NCBI GenBank assembly: GCA_945952025.1
Contig: CAMFGW010000010.1
Coordinates: forward strand, 22,507 to 86,506
From: an uncultured Paracoccaceae bacterium
GTDB lineage: Bacteria > Pseudomonadota > Alphaproteobacteria > Rhodobacterales > Rhodobacteraceae
DNA: 64,000 nucleotides
Direction of reading: 5' to 3'
The notes below the pieces were generated by a model. That model was not told where the DNA came from. It saw nothing but the letters and a program-made list of their open reading frames with translations, and did no database searches. The position numbers and the translations under genes are program-made. This document shows positions 1-9,430 of this stretch, in pieces. The number at the start of each line of letters is the position of its first letter. Within the stretch, counting starts at the first letter, position 1.

Positions 1-779
1 ATATATTGCGCCGTCATCACCTCGGCCATGCTGGCGCGGGTCATGCGGGCGATGTAGCCGATGCCGTAAAGCGCGATGGTGATGACCGGCAGGGTGAAGT
101 TCTGGAAGGTGATCCCGTCCATCGCGCTCGAGGCCGAGCCCTTGAAGAGCGTGCGGTCCGAAATCCAGCCCCAGTCGAAGAGGTGCGGCGACAGGCCGAC
201 GGTCGAGGAGGCGAAAAGGACGATCAGCACCACGCCCGAGACATATTCCGGGGTCGAGGTGGTGGTGATGGCGACCGTCGACAGCGTGCGGTCGAGCCGC
301 GAGCCTTCGCGCATCCCGGCAAGGACGCCCATCAGAAGCGAGGTCGGGACCATGACCACCATGACCCAGAACATGAGGATGCCGGTCAGGCCAAGGCGGG
401 TCGACAGGATGCTCGAGACGGGCTGCTTGAAGACCGAGGAATAGCCCCAGTCGCCCTGCAGGACGCCGCAGTAGTGGGGCGCGGCGGCCGGGTCGACGCC
501 CTTCGTGATGCAGTAGCCCATCGCGCCGCCCTGGGTGTCGGTGCCGGTCCAGCCGGGCACCACGCCCAGCCATTCGCCGTAACGCGCAAGGAAGGGCCGG
601 CCGTAGCCGTGGTTGTTCAGCCAGCTCGTGACCTCGTCGTCGCTGATGCGCGCGCCGGCCTCGAACTTGGCGATCTTCTCAAGCTGGGGCGGAAGGTTGG
701 TCAGGTAGAAGACCACCATCGTCAGGCAGAAGGCGGTCAGCACAAGAAGTGCCAATCGTCGTAAGAGAAAACCGGTCAT
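1..779 (-). CDS. Peptide-type ABC transporter permease (partial, DppB-like)
   Basis: Inner-membrane permease of a dipeptide/oligopeptide-type ABC importer. It is not in the ORF track because the window edge removes its stop codon. Reading the minus strand from the ATG at 779 gives 259 uninterrupted codons. The N-terminus is MTGFLLRRLALLVLTAFCLT, a first membrane helix typical of DppB/OppB permeases. A periplasmic insert of roughly 100 residues follows, then further helices around VMVVMVPTSLLMGVLAG. The C-terminal part (IGYIARMTRASMAEVM) resembles the EAA loop that contacts the ATPase. The binding-protein gene lies 150 bp upstream on the same strand. The second permease and the ATPases should lie beyond the left edge. 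The substrate cannot be read from the sequence. Confidence 0.85.
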   Translation of the reverse strand, partial: MTGFLLRRLALLVLTAFCLTMVVFYLTNLPPQLEKIAKFEAGARISDDEVTSWLNNHGYGRPFLARYGEWLGVVPGWTGTDTQGGAMGYCITKGVDPAAAPHYCGVLQGDWGYSSVFKQPVSSILSTRLGLTGILMFWVMVVMVPTSLLMGVLAGMREGSRLDRTLSTVAITTTSTPEYVSGVVLIVLFASSTVGLSPHLFDWGWISDRTLFKGSASSAMDGITFQNFTLPVITIALYGIGYIARMTRASMAEVMTAQY

Positions 780-884
780 TCCGTCCCCCCATCGGGCAGG
801 CTCGCCCGTTCGGGGCGCCAACGCTGCCGGTCAAGACGCGCCCCAGCCATGGCCCGGTGGTCCGGGCTCTGATGTCGATATGGC

Positions 885-915
885 GGTCCGGCAGGGGGCG
901 AGCCCCCGCCGGACC
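885..915. terminator. Strong intercistronic hairpin between binding protein and permease
   Basis: A perfect inverted repeat (GGTCCGGC, one unpaired A, GGGGGC, loop GA, GCCCCC, GCCGGACC) sits just after the stop of the minus-strand binding-protein gene and before the permease gene. There is no T-run, so it is more likely an mRNA-stabilising or partial-attenuation hairpin that keeps binding-protein mRNA in excess over permease mRNA than a full terminator. That role is inferred from its position. Confidence 0.6.
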
Positions 916-929
916 GATGGCAGCGGCCG

Positions 930-2585
930 TCAGGCCTGATCCATCCACCACTTGTAGTGGTGATGTTCGAAGGTCGCGTGCATCTCGCAGTCGTGCACGG
1001 TCTTCTTCGTGTGGCGGTAGAGCGAGCGCCAGTAGGGTTGGATCAGCACGCCCTCTTCCTGCATGATCGTCTCGATCTTGGCCATGATCTCGCGCCGCTG
1101 GTCGACGTTCGGGGTGCCGAGCGCCTGGTCCAGAAGCTTGTCGAGGTCGGCGTTCGAGAAGCCCGCCTCGTTCCACGGCACGCCGGTCTTGTAGGCGAGC
1201 GAGAAGATCTGGACGCCGAGCGGACGCATGTTCCATTCGGTGGCCGAGAAGGGGTAGGTCAGCCAGTTGTTCCAGAAGGTCGAGCCGGGCAGGATCGTCC
1301 GCTTGATCTTGACGCCCGCGTCGCGGATCTGGCCCGCCACCGCGTCGCAGGTCTTGGCCTGCCAGTCGTCGTCGATCGAGATCAGTTCGAACTCGGTCTC
1401 GCCATGGCCCGCGTCGTCGAGCATCTTCTTGCCTGCGGCCGGATCGGGCTTCAGGGGCGGAAGCTGGGCATATTCGGGATGGATCGGGCAGACATGGTGG
1501 TTTTCCGCGGGCTTGCCCAGGTTCGCATAGCCAAGCTGCAGGACGACGGTGTTGTCGACCATCTTCTGCAGCGCGGTGCGGACGGCCTTGTCCTTGTAAA
1601 GCTCGTCACCCTGATGGAAGCGCACGGCGATCGTCGCGGCGCTGGTCACTTCCGTCTTCACCCAGCCGAGGTCGTCGAACACTTTCACGAACTCGCCCTG
1701 CGTCTGGTAGGTCGAGTCGATGTCGTCCGATTCAGCTGCCGCCTGGGTCGCCGCCATGTCGGTGCCAAGGTCGATATATTCGATCCGATCGAGGTAGGGC
1801 CCCTTGTAGACAGCCGTGCCCCACCACGGATGCTTGGTGTCCTTGACCAGAACCTGCTTGACGCCGACCTCGTTGTGGTCGGGCATATAGGGGCCGGTAC
1901 CGATCGGGTTTTCCGACGGGTCGCCGCCCTTGTAGCTCGAATGGTAGACCTGCGCGGGATAGTCGGCGAAGCCCACGATGATGGTGATGTCGGGTTCGGG
2001 CAGCGTCAGCTTCACGGTGCTGTCGTCGACCTTGGTGATCGCCCCTTCGCGGGCTTTCTTGGTCTTGTCGTCCGCAAGCTTGCCGACGCGCGAGATCATC
2101 GAGTTGCCCTCGACGCCCGCGTCGCACCAGTCGGTGATGATTCGCGCCACGTCGTCGGCGGTGAAGGCATCGCCGTTCGACCAGGTGATGCCCTTGCGGA
2201 CATGCAGCGTGAATTCGGTCGCGTTGTCGTTCGTGTCCCAGCTCTCCAGCAGCATGCCGCGCAGCGAGCCGTCGTTGTTGTATTCGACCAGATATTCCAG
2301 CCACCCGCGGCTGAAGTTCGCCATTTCGGACCAGTCGTAGGTGCGCGGGTCCTTCAGCGCCTTGGTCTGCATCTGCATCTTGAAGGTGCCGCCCGCGACC
2401 GGGTCGGCGGCGCGCGCAGCCGTGGGCATCGTCGCGCCGATCAACCCGTAGGCGACCGCGCTCGAGACGCCGAGCGCGCTGGCCCGCGTCAGGAATTCGC
2501 GGCGGCTGAGATCGCCGCGCTGGCACTCGTCCGCATACATCTTGACGGCCGGGTGGACCCTTTCGGGCGTGAACGGTTTGGTCAT
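930..2585 (-). CDS. ABC transporter substrate-binding protein, family 5 (Tat-exported)
   Basis: Periplasmic binding protein of the peptide/nickel/oligopeptide class (SBP_bac_5, DppA/OppA-like), 551 aa, normal length for the family. The N-terminus has a twin-arginine motif in [16 protein letters not shown] followed by a hydrophobic stretch and an Ala-rich cleavage region (TAARAADP), so export by Tat is likely. The body has the family's usual features, such as [21 protein letters not shown] near residues 135-160. A GGGGAG ribosome site precedes the ATG. It is the first gene of the transporter operon, with the permease following on the same strand. The ligand is unknown. Confidence 0.9.
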   Translation of the reverse strand: MTKPFTPERVHPAVKMYADECQRGDLSRREFLTRASALGVSSAVAYGLIGATMPTAARAADPVAGGTFKMQMQTKALKDPRTYDWSEMANFSRGWLEYLVEYNNDGSLRGMLLESWDTNDNATEFTLHVRKGITWSNGDAFTADDVARIITDWCDAGVEGNSMISRVGKLADDKTKKAREGAITKVDDSTVKLTLPEPDITIIVGFADYPAQVYHSSYKGGDPSENPIGTGPYMPDHNEVGVKQVLVKDTKHPWWGTAVYKGPYLDRIEYIDLGTDMAATQAAAESDDIDSTYQTQGEFVKVFDDLGWVKTEVTSAATIAVRFHQGDELYKDKAVRTALQKMVDNTVVLQLGYANLGKPAENHHVCPIHPEYAQLPPLKPDPAAGKKMLDDAGHGETEFELISIDDDWQAKTCDAVAGQIRDAGVKIKRTILPGSTFWNNWLTYPFSATEWNMRPLGVQIFSLAYKTGVPWNEAGFSNADLDKLLDQALGTPNVDQRREIMAKIETIMQEEGVLIQPYWRSLYRHTKKTVHDCEMHATFEHHHYKWWMDQA

Positions 2586-2810
2586 CGTATCTCCCCTGAC
2601 ATTTTGTCACCTGCGTCTTTTGACGCCGCGCGGGACAAGGCCCCTCGGCCTGCCCGTTCGGCTGCGCATCCCCCCATTGCTGACGCATTTTTCCCTCGCG
2701 TCAATGCCGGAATGCGACGGAATTGTCGGCAGAGCATCATGGCCGCGGCCTTGGCGGGAGTCTTTTCACCCGGTTCTACCGGTTGGCGACTTGCGGTAGG
2801 CGGGCCCCGC
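2586..2810. other. Intergenic region upstream of the peptide ABC operon
   Basis: About 225 bp between the start of the binding-protein gene and the stop of the AraC gene, both on the minus strand. It should carry the transporter operon promoter. I could not pick a convincing -35/-10 pair or operator by eye. Confidence 0.4.
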
Positions 2811-3941
2811 TCAGCGACCCTTGCGGAAGTCCGTGGGCGTGCGGCCGGTGCGGGCCTGGAAGGCGCGCGTGAAATAGGCGGGCGTCGTATAGCCGAGCGT
2901 GCGGGCCACGTCCTGCACCGGCAGCCGGGTTTCGGTCAGGAGCTTGCGCGCCTCGAACAGAAGCCGGTCGTGCAGGAGGTCCGAGGCAGAGCGCCCGCAG
3001 GTCTTGTTGCAGACCCGCGTCAGGTGCGTGGGCGTCACGCCGAGGTCGCGGGCGAAGTCGGCCACGCCCCTGCCGGTGCGGAAGTTCTTTTCCAGAAGGT
3101 CGGCATAGGCGCGGGCCAGCCTGCGGGCGGCGTCCGGCATGGGTGCTTCGTCGGCCGCGCTGGCCGAGAGGCGCTCGATAAAGACGCCCAGCAGGCCAAG
3201 GTGGAAGCGCGCGGCGCGTTCGTGGCCGGGGCGGGCGCTTTCCAGCTCGCGCTGGATCGCCTCGATGATGCCGGCAAGTTCGGCCTGGGGGCCGACCTCG
3301 CGCAGGCGCAGGTGGACCGGGTCGACCGGCAGGTCGAGCCCGTGCGCGCGGCCGAAGAAGAGCGCCGAACCGGAGGTCTGCGCGCCCAGGTCGAAGCCGT
3401 GCATCATGCCGGCGGGGATCAGGATGGCGTTGTGCGCGCCGTAGCCGCGGGTGATGCCGCCGATGGTGATGCGCCCCTGGCCGCGGGTGAACCACAAAAG
3501 AAGCGGTTCGGAATAGGCGCGCATCGCCTCGACCCGCCAGCGGCCGTTCTGCGCAAGGCGCGAGATCGGCAGGAGCCGCGTGCCGGGAAGGGCGGCGTCG
3601 GTATCGGCATCGGGGACGGATTCTGCGGTGGCGGTACCCTTCGCCTTTTGCGCCTCGTTCTGGGAAGTGAGGGTCGGGCGGGCGGGTTTGGCCGGGGCGG
3701 GTTTGGTTGGGGTGGGCCTCGTTGGGGTGGGCCTGGCCGGGGCCGCGTCCGCGCGCCGCCCGGTCGCCAGGCGGCCGTCGGTCACGCCGATGGCGCGGAC
3801 CTCGACAGGGGCTTCGGGCAGATCGGTGGGGTGTGGCAGTGCGGTCGGTGCGCTGGACAGGGGCGACGCCGCGCGAGGAGCGGCCAGCAGAGGCTGGTCG
3901 CCAAGCTCGGAGAGCGGGGTGCCCTTGAAGAGTTTCGCCAT
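2811..3941 (-). CDS. AraC-family transcriptional regulator with long Pro/Thr/Ala linker
   Basis: Transcription factor with a C-terminal AraC/XylS DNA-binding domain made of two helix-turn-helix units (first around VADFARDLGVTPTHLTRVCN, second around VQDVARTLGYTTPAYFTRAF, ending TGRTPTDFRKGR). The middle contains an AraC-type cupin sensor segment (LWFTRGQGRITIGGITRGYG). The track extends to 3986, but that is a GTG with almost no ribosome site; the ATG at 3941 (MAKLFKGTPL) is preferred. Between residues of about 50 and 85 there is an unusual insert of repeated PTRPTPTKPAPAKPARP-type sequence. The gene sits directly upstream of the peptide transporter on the same strand, so it may control it; this is inference from position. 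Confidence 0.8.
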   Translation of the reverse strand: MAKLFKGTPLSELGDQPLLAAPRAASPLSSAPTALPHPTDLPEAPVEVRAIGVTDGRLATGRRADAAPARPTPTRPTPTKPAPAKPARPTLTSQNEAQKAKGTATAESVPDADTDAALPGTRLLPISRLAQNGRWRVEAMRAYSEPLLLWFTRGQGRITIGGITRGYGAHNAILIPAGMMHGFDLGAQTSGSALFFGRAHGLDLPVDPVHLRLREVGPQAELAGIIEAIQRELESARPGHERAARFHLGLLGVFIERLSASAADEAPMPDAARRLARAYADLLEKNFRTGRGVADFARDLGVTPTHLTRVCNKTCGRSASDLLHDRLLFEARKLLTETRLPVQDVARTLGYTTPAYFTRAFQARTGRTPTDFRKGR

Positions 3942-4152
3942 GCGCCGTCTGTTCCCTGGTCCGCCGCCAATATCTTTTGCATCCACCTTGCGTGACGGCT
4001 GCCCGTCCTACTTAAGGCGGCTCATGGCCTGGTGAAAGGAAAAAGGTGTGCGGAAGTGCGGCGGCCGGTCGCGTCGGCGGTCTGTCGCGGGCGATGGTGG
4101 CGCTGTCGGCGGTGGACCGCCGGCCCAATTGGCGGCGGGATTGCCGCGTGCC

Positions 4153-5043
4153 TCAGGGCCTTGTGACCGGCAGCCAGCCGCCCATGCGCGCCCTGAGCCA
4201 GGTGCGCTGGCGCTTGGCATATTGCCGGCTGAGCGCCTGGGCGCGGGTGATGGCCTCGGCAAGCGGCAGGCTGCCCTCGAGGTGCGCCATGAGTTCCGCC
4301 GCGCCGATCGCCCGCGCCCAAGGCGCCTCTGCGTCCCAATAGGGGCGGACGGCTGCAACCTCGTCCAGCGCGCCTTGGGCGATCATGGCGTCAAACCGCC
4401 GGTCGATCCGTTCGGCCAGCCAGTCGCGGCCGGCCTCGATGCGCAGCTTCAGCGCGGCGTCCCCGGCCAGTCGCGCGGGGCCGGTCGCGGCCTGCCAGTC
4501 GGCCAGCCCGCGGCCCGTCGCCTCTGCCACCTCCCACGCCCGCTGGACGCGCATGGGGTTTTTCAGGTCGATCCGCGACCGGGTTTCCGGGTCAAGGGCG
4601 GCGATCATCCGGGCGACGCCCTCTGGCGTGGGACGAAGCGCGTCGCCCCTTGCGCGGGTTGCGGGCGGGATGGGCGGAATGTCGGTCAGCCCCTCCGTCA
4701 GCGCGGTCAGGTAAAGCCCGGTGCCGCCGACCAGGATCGGCGCGGGGTGCGCCGCCAGGACCGCGTCCACCTCGCGCAGCCAGTGGCCGACGGAATACAC
4801 CTCGCCGGGCGAGCGGTGGCCGAAAAGAAGGTGCGGCGCGCGGGCTTCCTCGGCCGCATCGGGGCGGGCCGACAGGAGCCGCCAGCAGGACCAGACCTGC
4901 AGCGCGTCGGCATTCACGACCGGCCGCCCGTCCGCCTCGGCCAGCGCGAGCGCCAGCGCCGACTTGCCGCTGGCCGTGGGCCCCGCGATCAGGATCGGAC
5001 GCCCGGCCGCTTCTGCCAGAAGCCGGCGAACCTCGGCCGCCAT
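4153..5043 (-). CDS. miaA: tRNA dimethylallyltransferase
   Basis: Transfers a dimethylallyl group from DMAPP to N6 of A37 in tRNAs reading UNN codons. The P-loop is near the N-terminus (ILIAGPTASGKSALALALAE), followed by PVVNADALQVW and the DAVLAAHPAPILVGGTGLYLTAL segment, all typical of MiaA. The track ORF starts at 5211 and would overlap pyrH; the ATG at 5043 (MAAEVRRLLAEA) has a GGGAGG ribosome site seven bases upstream and gives 296 aa, a normal length. It is divergent from pyrH, so the 130 bp between them must hold both promoters. Confidence 0.93.
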   Translation of the reverse strand: MAAEVRRLLAEAAGRPILIAGPTASGKSALALALAEADGRPVVNADALQVWSCWRLLSARPDAAEEARAPHLLFGHRSPGEVYSVGHWLREVDAVLAAHPAPILVGGTGLYLTALTEGLTDIPPIPPATRARGDALRPTPEGVARMIAALDPETRSRIDLKNPMRVQRAWEVAEATGRGLADWQAATGPARLAGDAALKLRIEAGRDWLAERIDRRFDAMIAQGALDEVAAVRPYWDAEAPWARAIGAAELMAHLEGSLPLAEAITRAQALSRQYAKRQRTWLRARMGGWLPVTRP

Positions 5044-5176
5044 GCCTGCCTCCCCCGCTTTCCGCAATTGAACCCGCCGCCGTTTTCCGCCATTTTGCGC
5101 GCCAGTAGCAAGGGGCCCCCTTCGGTCGTTCCGGCCAGCCGGCGCCCGCAGAAATCGGACAAAGTGAGCGACAGAC

Positions 5177-5908
5177 ATGACCGGGGAAAACGAACCCACC
5201 GTCAAATACAAACGTGTGCTTCTGAAAATCTCGGGCGAGGCGCTGATGGGCGACCAGAGCTACGGCCTGCACCCGCCGACGGTCGAGCGCATCGCGCTGG
5301 AGGTGAAGTCGGTCCACGACCTGGGCGTGGAGATTTCCATGGTCATCGGCGGCGGCAACATCTTTCGCGGCCTGCAAGGCTCGGCCCAGGGGATGGAGCG
5401 GACGACGGCCGACTACATGGGGATGCTCGCCACCGTGATGAACGCGCTGGCGATGCAGGCGGCCCTCGAGGGGCTGGGCGTCTTCACCCGCGTCATCTCT
5501 GCGATCCCGATGGACCAGGTGTGCGAGCCCTACATCCGCCGCCGCGCCGTGCGTCACCTGGAGAAGAAGCGGGTCTGCATCTTCGCCGCAGGGACCGGCA
5601 ACCCCTATTTCACCACCGACACGGCCGCGACGCTGCGCGCCAGCGAGATGGGATGCGAGGCGATCTTCAAGGGCACCAAGGTCGACGGGGTCTATGACAA
5701 GGACCCCAAGAAGCACGCCGACGCGAAACGCTACGAGACAGTCACCTACGACGAGGTCCTGCAGAAGCACCTGGGGGTGATGGATGCCTCGGCGATCGCG
5801 CTGGCCCGCGACAACAACCTGCCGATCATCGTCTTCTCGCTGGACGAGCCGGGGGGCTTCAAGGGCATCCTGTCGGGGCAGGGGACCTATACGACCGTGG
5901 TGGGCTGA
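5177..5908 (+). CDS. pyrH: UMP kinase
   Basis: Bacterial-type uridylate kinase of the amino-acid-kinase fold: phosphorylates UMP to UDP for nucleotide and cell-wall precursor synthesis. It shows the [15 protein letters not shown] start, the [10 protein letters not shown] glycine-rich loop and the [20 protein letters not shown] segment characteristic of PyrH; 243 aa is the usual size. It opens the long rightward cluster; frr follows after 141 bp, the common pyrH-frr order. (tsf and rpsB, often upstream of pyrH, are not here: miaA lies upstream in the opposite direction.). Confidence 0.96.
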   Translation: MTGENEPTVKYKRVLLKISGEALMGDQSYGLHPPTVERIALEVKSVHDLGVEISMVIGGGNIFRGLQGSAQGMERTTADYMGMLATVMNALAMQAALEGLGVFTRVISAIPMDQVCEPYIRRRAVRHLEKKRVCIFAAGTGNPYFTTDTAATLRASEMGCEAIFKGTKVDGVYDKDPKKHADAKRYETVTYDEVLQKHLGVMDASAIALARDNNLPIIVFSLDEPGGFKGILSGQGTYTTVVG

Positions 5909-6049
5909 CGACTAAACCTTGTGCTTGCGCCAAAGGCCCTGTTCTTGGACGCGCCGGATCGGTAAGATGCGCCGGAAGTTGCAGTCCGCGCCTGTCTTTT
6001 CGTGCGCCGGGCTGCATCCTGACGAACGTAACGACCACGGAACCTGCTT

Positions 6050-6613
6050 ATGTCTGACGACCTCGAAATCGACATCGACGACCTCTCCCGCCGGATGGAG
6101 GGGGCGATGATGGCGCTGCGCCACGATTTCTCGTCGCTTCGCACGGGCCGCGCCTCTGCCGCGCTGGTCGAACCGATCCAGGTCGATGCCTACGGCCAGA
6201 TGACGCCCGTGAACCAGCTTGGCACCGTGAACGTGCCGGAGCCGCGCATGGTCACGATCAACATCTGGGACAAGGGTCTGGTCGGCAAGGTGGAGAAGGC
6301 GATCCGCGAAAGCGGCATCGGCATCAATCCCCAGACCAACGGCACCATCATCATGCTGCCGATCCCCGAGCTGAACGAGGAGCGCCGGCGCGAGTTGACG
6401 CGCGTCGCGGCCGACTATGCCGAGCGGGCCCGCGTGGCCGTCCGCAACATCCGCCGCGACGGCATGGACCAGATCAAGAAGGCCAAGGGCGCAGGCATGC
6501 CCGAGGATGACCAGAAGATGTGGCACGACGAGGTTCAGGACCTGACCGACAAGGCCATCGCCGCGGTCGACAAGACGCTACAGGCCAAGCAGGCAGAGAT
6601 CATGCAGGTCTGA
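6050..6613 (+). CDS. frr: Ribosome recycling factor
   Basis: Works with EF-G to split post-termination ribosomes. 187 aa, a typical length. Recognisable by the N-terminal block [23 protein letters not shown] and the C-terminal [19 protein letters not shown] segment of the long helical domain. It lies between pyrH and uppS in the conserved alphaproteobacterial order; uppS starts 56 bp downstream. Confidence 0.96.
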   Translation: MSDDLEIDIDDLSRRMEGAMMALRHDFSSLRTGRASAALVEPIQVDAYGQMTPVNQLGTVNVPEPRMVTINIWDKGLVGKVEKAIRESGIGINPQTNGTIIMLPIPELNEERRRELTRVAADYAERARVAVRNIRRDGMDQIKKAKGAGMPEDDQKMWHDEVQDLTDKAIAAVDKTLQAKQAEIMQV

Positions 6614-6669
6614 TTGTTCTGCCGGGCGGGTGTGTCCGGCAACCCTGGGGGCAGGAAAGGCAGGGGCCT

Positions 6670-7398
6670 ATGGCCGCGAAAGACATCAGCGCACGTGGGC
6701 CCGTCCATGTCGCCATCATCATGGACGGCAACGGGCGGTGGGCCACCTCGCGCGGCTGGCCGCGCCTGATCGGCCACCGGCGGGGCGCGAACCGCGTCCG
6801 CTCGATCGTCCGCGCCGCGCCCACGCTCGGCATCCGCTACCTGACGATCTACGCCTTCTCGACCGAGAACTGGAAGCGCTCGACCGAAGAGGTGCTGGGC
6901 CTCATGTCGCTCTTCGCCCGCTACATCAGGAACGAGGCCGACAAGCTGCATGACGCGGGCGTCTGCGTGCGCTTCATCGGCGCGCGAGAGCGGCTGGAGC
7001 CGGCGCTGCGCGACCTGATGGCGGGGATCGAGGAAAAGACCCGGCACTGCTCGCGCCTCACGCTGACCATCGCCATCAACTACGGCGGCCGGGACGAGCT
7101 GGCGCGCGCCGCCCGGCGGGTGGCCGAGGATGTGGCGGCGGGGCGGCTCGCGGCGGCGGACGTGGACGAACGCGCGCTGGCCGACCGGCTCGACACCGTG
7201 GGGCTGCCCGACCCGGACCTGGTGATCCGCACTTCGGGCGAATCGCGGATTTCCAACTATCTCCTGTGGCAGTCGGCCTATTCCGAGTTCGAGTTCACCG
7301 ACACGCTCTGGCCCGACTTCACGCCCGACGAGCTGGCGAAGCTTGTCGCCCGCTTTTCCGCCCGCGACCGGCGGTTTGGCGGGGTGGCGGCCGAATGA
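6670..7398 (+). CDS. uppS: Isoprenyl transferase (undecaprenyl diphosphate synthase)
   Basis: cis-Prenyltransferase that makes the C55 lipid carrier for peptidoglycan and O-antigen. It contains HVAIIMDGNGRWA with the catalytic Asp, LTIYAFSTENWKR and the C-terminal RTSGESRISNYLLWQ and FTDTLWPDF motifs. The track ORF begins at 6520 inside frr; the ATG at 6670 (MAAKDISARG) after a GCAGGGG-type site gives 242 aa, normal for UppS. Its stop TGA overlaps the cdsA start (ATGA), so the two are translationally coupled. Confidence 0.95.
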   Translation: MAAKDISARGPVHVAIIMDGNGRWATSRGWPRLIGHRRGANRVRSIVRAAPTLGIRYLTIYAFSTENWKRSTEEVLGLMSLFARYIRNEADKLHDAGVCVRFIGARERLEPALRDLMAGIEEKTRHCSRLTLTIAINYGGRDELARAARRVAEDVAAGRLAAADVDERALADRLDTVGLPDPDLVIRTSGESRISNYLLWQSAYSEFEFTDTLWPDFTPDELAKLVARFSARDRRFGGVAAE

Positions 7399-8222
7399 GT
7401 GCGCCCGGAACCGAGGCCGAGCGCGCCAGGGGCCGCGCGTCGCAATGGGCCGACCTCGGGACCCGCGTGGGGTCGGCCGTCGGCATGGCCGTCATCGGTG
7501 GCGCCGCGATCTGGTGCGGCGGCATGGCGCTTGGCTGGCTCGTCGTGGTCCTGGGCGGCCTCATGGCGTGGGAGGTCGCGCGCCTGCAGGCGTCGACGAC
7601 GCGCCCCGCGCCCGAGTTCATGGGCCTTCTGGCCGCAGCGGTCCTTGCCGCGATCATCTTTCGCCACGATCCCCGGCTTCTGCCGACGCTTGGCCTGCCG
7701 TCGCTGGTCCTGCTGTTCATGGGGGGGCGCGACCGGCTTCTGCGGGCGGCCTACCTGGGCCTCGTCCTCTTGGCGGCCTACGCTTTCTACGCCTTTCGAG
7801 AGGGTTACGGGCTGGCCTTCACGCTTTGGCTCGTGCTGATGGTCATCGCCTGCGACGTGATGGGCTATTTCGGCGGGCGGCTGATCGGCGGCCCGAAGTT
7901 CTGGCCCGCTGTCTCGCCCAAGAAGACCTGGTCCGGCACCATCGCCGGCTGGGTCGGCGCGGGTGCGGTCGGCGCGGTTTTCGCGGCGGCCTATGACGAG
8001 CCGTCGACGGTGACGATCCTGTCGGTGCTCGCGGCCTTTGCGGCGCAGATGGGCGACATTGCCGAAAGCTTCCTGAAACGGCGCGCGGGGGTGAAGGATT
8101 CCTCGGCGCTCATCCCCGGCCATGGCGGCATCCTCGACCGGTTCGACGCGCTGGTCGGTGCGACGATCTTCCTGGTCGCCTGGGGGCTCTTGCGCCAGCC
8201 GCTGCCGGATTTCGGGCTCTGA
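7395..8222 (+). CDS. cdsA: Phosphatidate cytidylyltransferase
   Basis: Makes CDP-diacylglycerol from phosphatidic acid and CTP, the branch point of phospholipid synthesis. 275 aa with several membrane helices (VGSAVGMAVIGGAAIW, LGWLVVVLGGLMAW and others). The C-terminal CDS signature is visible in SPKKTWSGTIAG and MGDIAESFLKRRAGVKDSSALIPGHGGILDRFDAL. The start was set at the ATG overlapping the uppS stop. The TGA overlaps the dxr ATG by one base (TGATG). Confidence 0.94.
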   Translation: MSAPGTEAERARGRASQWADLGTRVGSAVGMAVIGGAAIWCGGMALGWLVVVLGGLMAWEVARLQASTTRPAPEFMGLLAAAVLAAIIFRHDPRLLPTLGLPSLVLLFMGGRDRLLRAAYLGLVLLAAYAFYAFREGYGLAFTLWLVLMVIACDVMGYFGGRLIGGPKFWPAVSPKKTWSGTIAGWVGAGAVGAVFAAAYDEPSTVTILSVLAAFAAQMGDIAESFLKRRAGVKDSSALIPGHGGILDRFDALVGATIFLVAWGLLRQPLPDFGL

Positions 8223-9430
8223 TGGACGAACGGCGCAGCGTTTCGGTCTTTGGCTCGACGGGGTCGATCGGCGAAAGCACGTTCGATCTGCTGATGCGTC
8301 AGGGGGGGCCGCGCGCCTATCGCACCGTAGCGCTGACCGGCGGGCGCAATGTCGCGCGGCTGGCCGAGATGGCGCGAGCACTTCAGGCCGAACTGGCGGT
8401 CACGGCCCACGAGGACTGCCTGCGACCCCTGCAGGCGGCGCTGGCGGGGTCCGGGGTCGAGGTTGCGGCCGGCGCGCAGGCCTTGGCCGAGGCGGCGGAC
8501 CGCCCCGCCGGTTGGGTCATGTCGGCGATCGTCGGCGCGGCGGGGCTTGTGCCGGGGTTCCGGGCGCTGGCCCATGGCGGCACGCTGGCACTGGCCAACA
8601 AGGAAAGCCTGGTGACGGCGGGCCCCCTGCTGATGGAAACCGCGCGCAAGGCAAAGGCCCGCATCCTGCCCGTCGACAGCGAACATTCGGCGATCTTCCA
8701 GTCGCTTCTGTCCGAAGAGATGACAAGCGTCGAGCGGGTGATCCTGACCGCCTCCGGCGGCGCCTTCCGCGACTGGCCCGTCGAGCGGCTGGTGGCGGCG
8801 ACGGTGGCCGAGGCCTCGACCCATCCCAACTGGGCCATGGGGCAGCGGATCACCATCGACAGTGCCTCGATGTTCAACAAGGCGCTGGAACTCATTGAAA
8901 CGCGGGAGTTCTTCGGCATCGACCCCGACCGGATCGAGGTGCTGGTCCACCCCGAATCGCTGGTCCATGCGCTGGTTGCCTTCTGCGATGGCGGCATGAT
9001 CGGCCATCTGGGCGCGCCGGACATGCGCCATGCGATCGGCTATGCGCTGAACTGGCCCGACCGCACGCCCTTGCCGGTTGCGCGGCTGGACCTGGCGCGG
9101 GTGGGCAGCCTGACCTTCCGCGCGCCCGACCCGCTGCGCTATCCCGCGCTTGCGCTTGCACGGCAGGTGATGGACAAGGGCGGACTGGCCGGAGCCGTCT
9201 TCAACGCGGCGAAAGAGGCCGCACTCGACGCCTTCATCGAGGGGCAGATCTGCTTTACCGACATGGCCGGCGTGGTCGAAACGGTTCTTGAAGACTTTTC
9301 GGGCAGGACTGGCTTCGGCCCGGCCCTCGCCCCCCTAGAGGCGGTTTTGGCCGCAGACAGCGAAGCCCGTGCCCGCGCCAGGTCGGTTGCGGAACGGACA
9401 GGAGACAAGAGATGGAAATCGCGGGCCTGA
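8222..9430 (+). CDS. dxr: 1-deoxy-D-xylulose 5-phosphate reductoisomerase
   Basis: First committed step of the MEP isoprenoid pathway: NADPH-dependent conversion of DXP to MEP. 402 aa. NADPH-binding motif VFGSTGSIGEST is at residues 9-20, followed by LANKESLV, LPVDSEHSAIFQ with metal ligands, the SGGAFRDWP flap and HPNWAMGQRITIDSASMFNKALELIE. Coupled to cdsA upstream and overlapping rseP by 19 bp downstream. It supplies isoprenoid units for the UppS two genes upstream, so the operon links precursor and carrier synthesis. Confidence 0.95.
   Translation: MDERRSVSVFGSTGSIGESTFDLLMRQGGPRAYRTVALTGGRNVARLAEMARALQAELAVTAHEDCLRPLQAALAGSGVEVAAGAQALAEAADRPAGWVMSAIVGAAGLVPGFRALAHGGTLALANKESLVTAGPLLMETARKAKARILPVDSEHSAIFQSLLSEEMTSVERVILTASGGAFRDWPVERLVAATVAEASTHPNWAMGQRITIDSASMFNKALELIETREFFGIDPDRIEVLVHPESLVHALVAFCDGGMIGHLGAPDMRHAIGYALNWPDRTPLPVARLDLARVGSLTFRAPDPLRYPALALARQVMDKGGLAGAVFNAAKEAALDAFIEGQICFTDMAGVVETVLEDFSGRTGFGPALAPLEAVLAADSEARARARSVAERTGDKRWKSRA

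Noticed and set aside
957-3995. 1012-aa plus-strand ORF across the ABC binding protein and AraC genes
   Set aside because: Antisense shadow of two recognised minus-strand genes in GC-rich DNA; the product is His/Arg/Gly-rich without any family signature.
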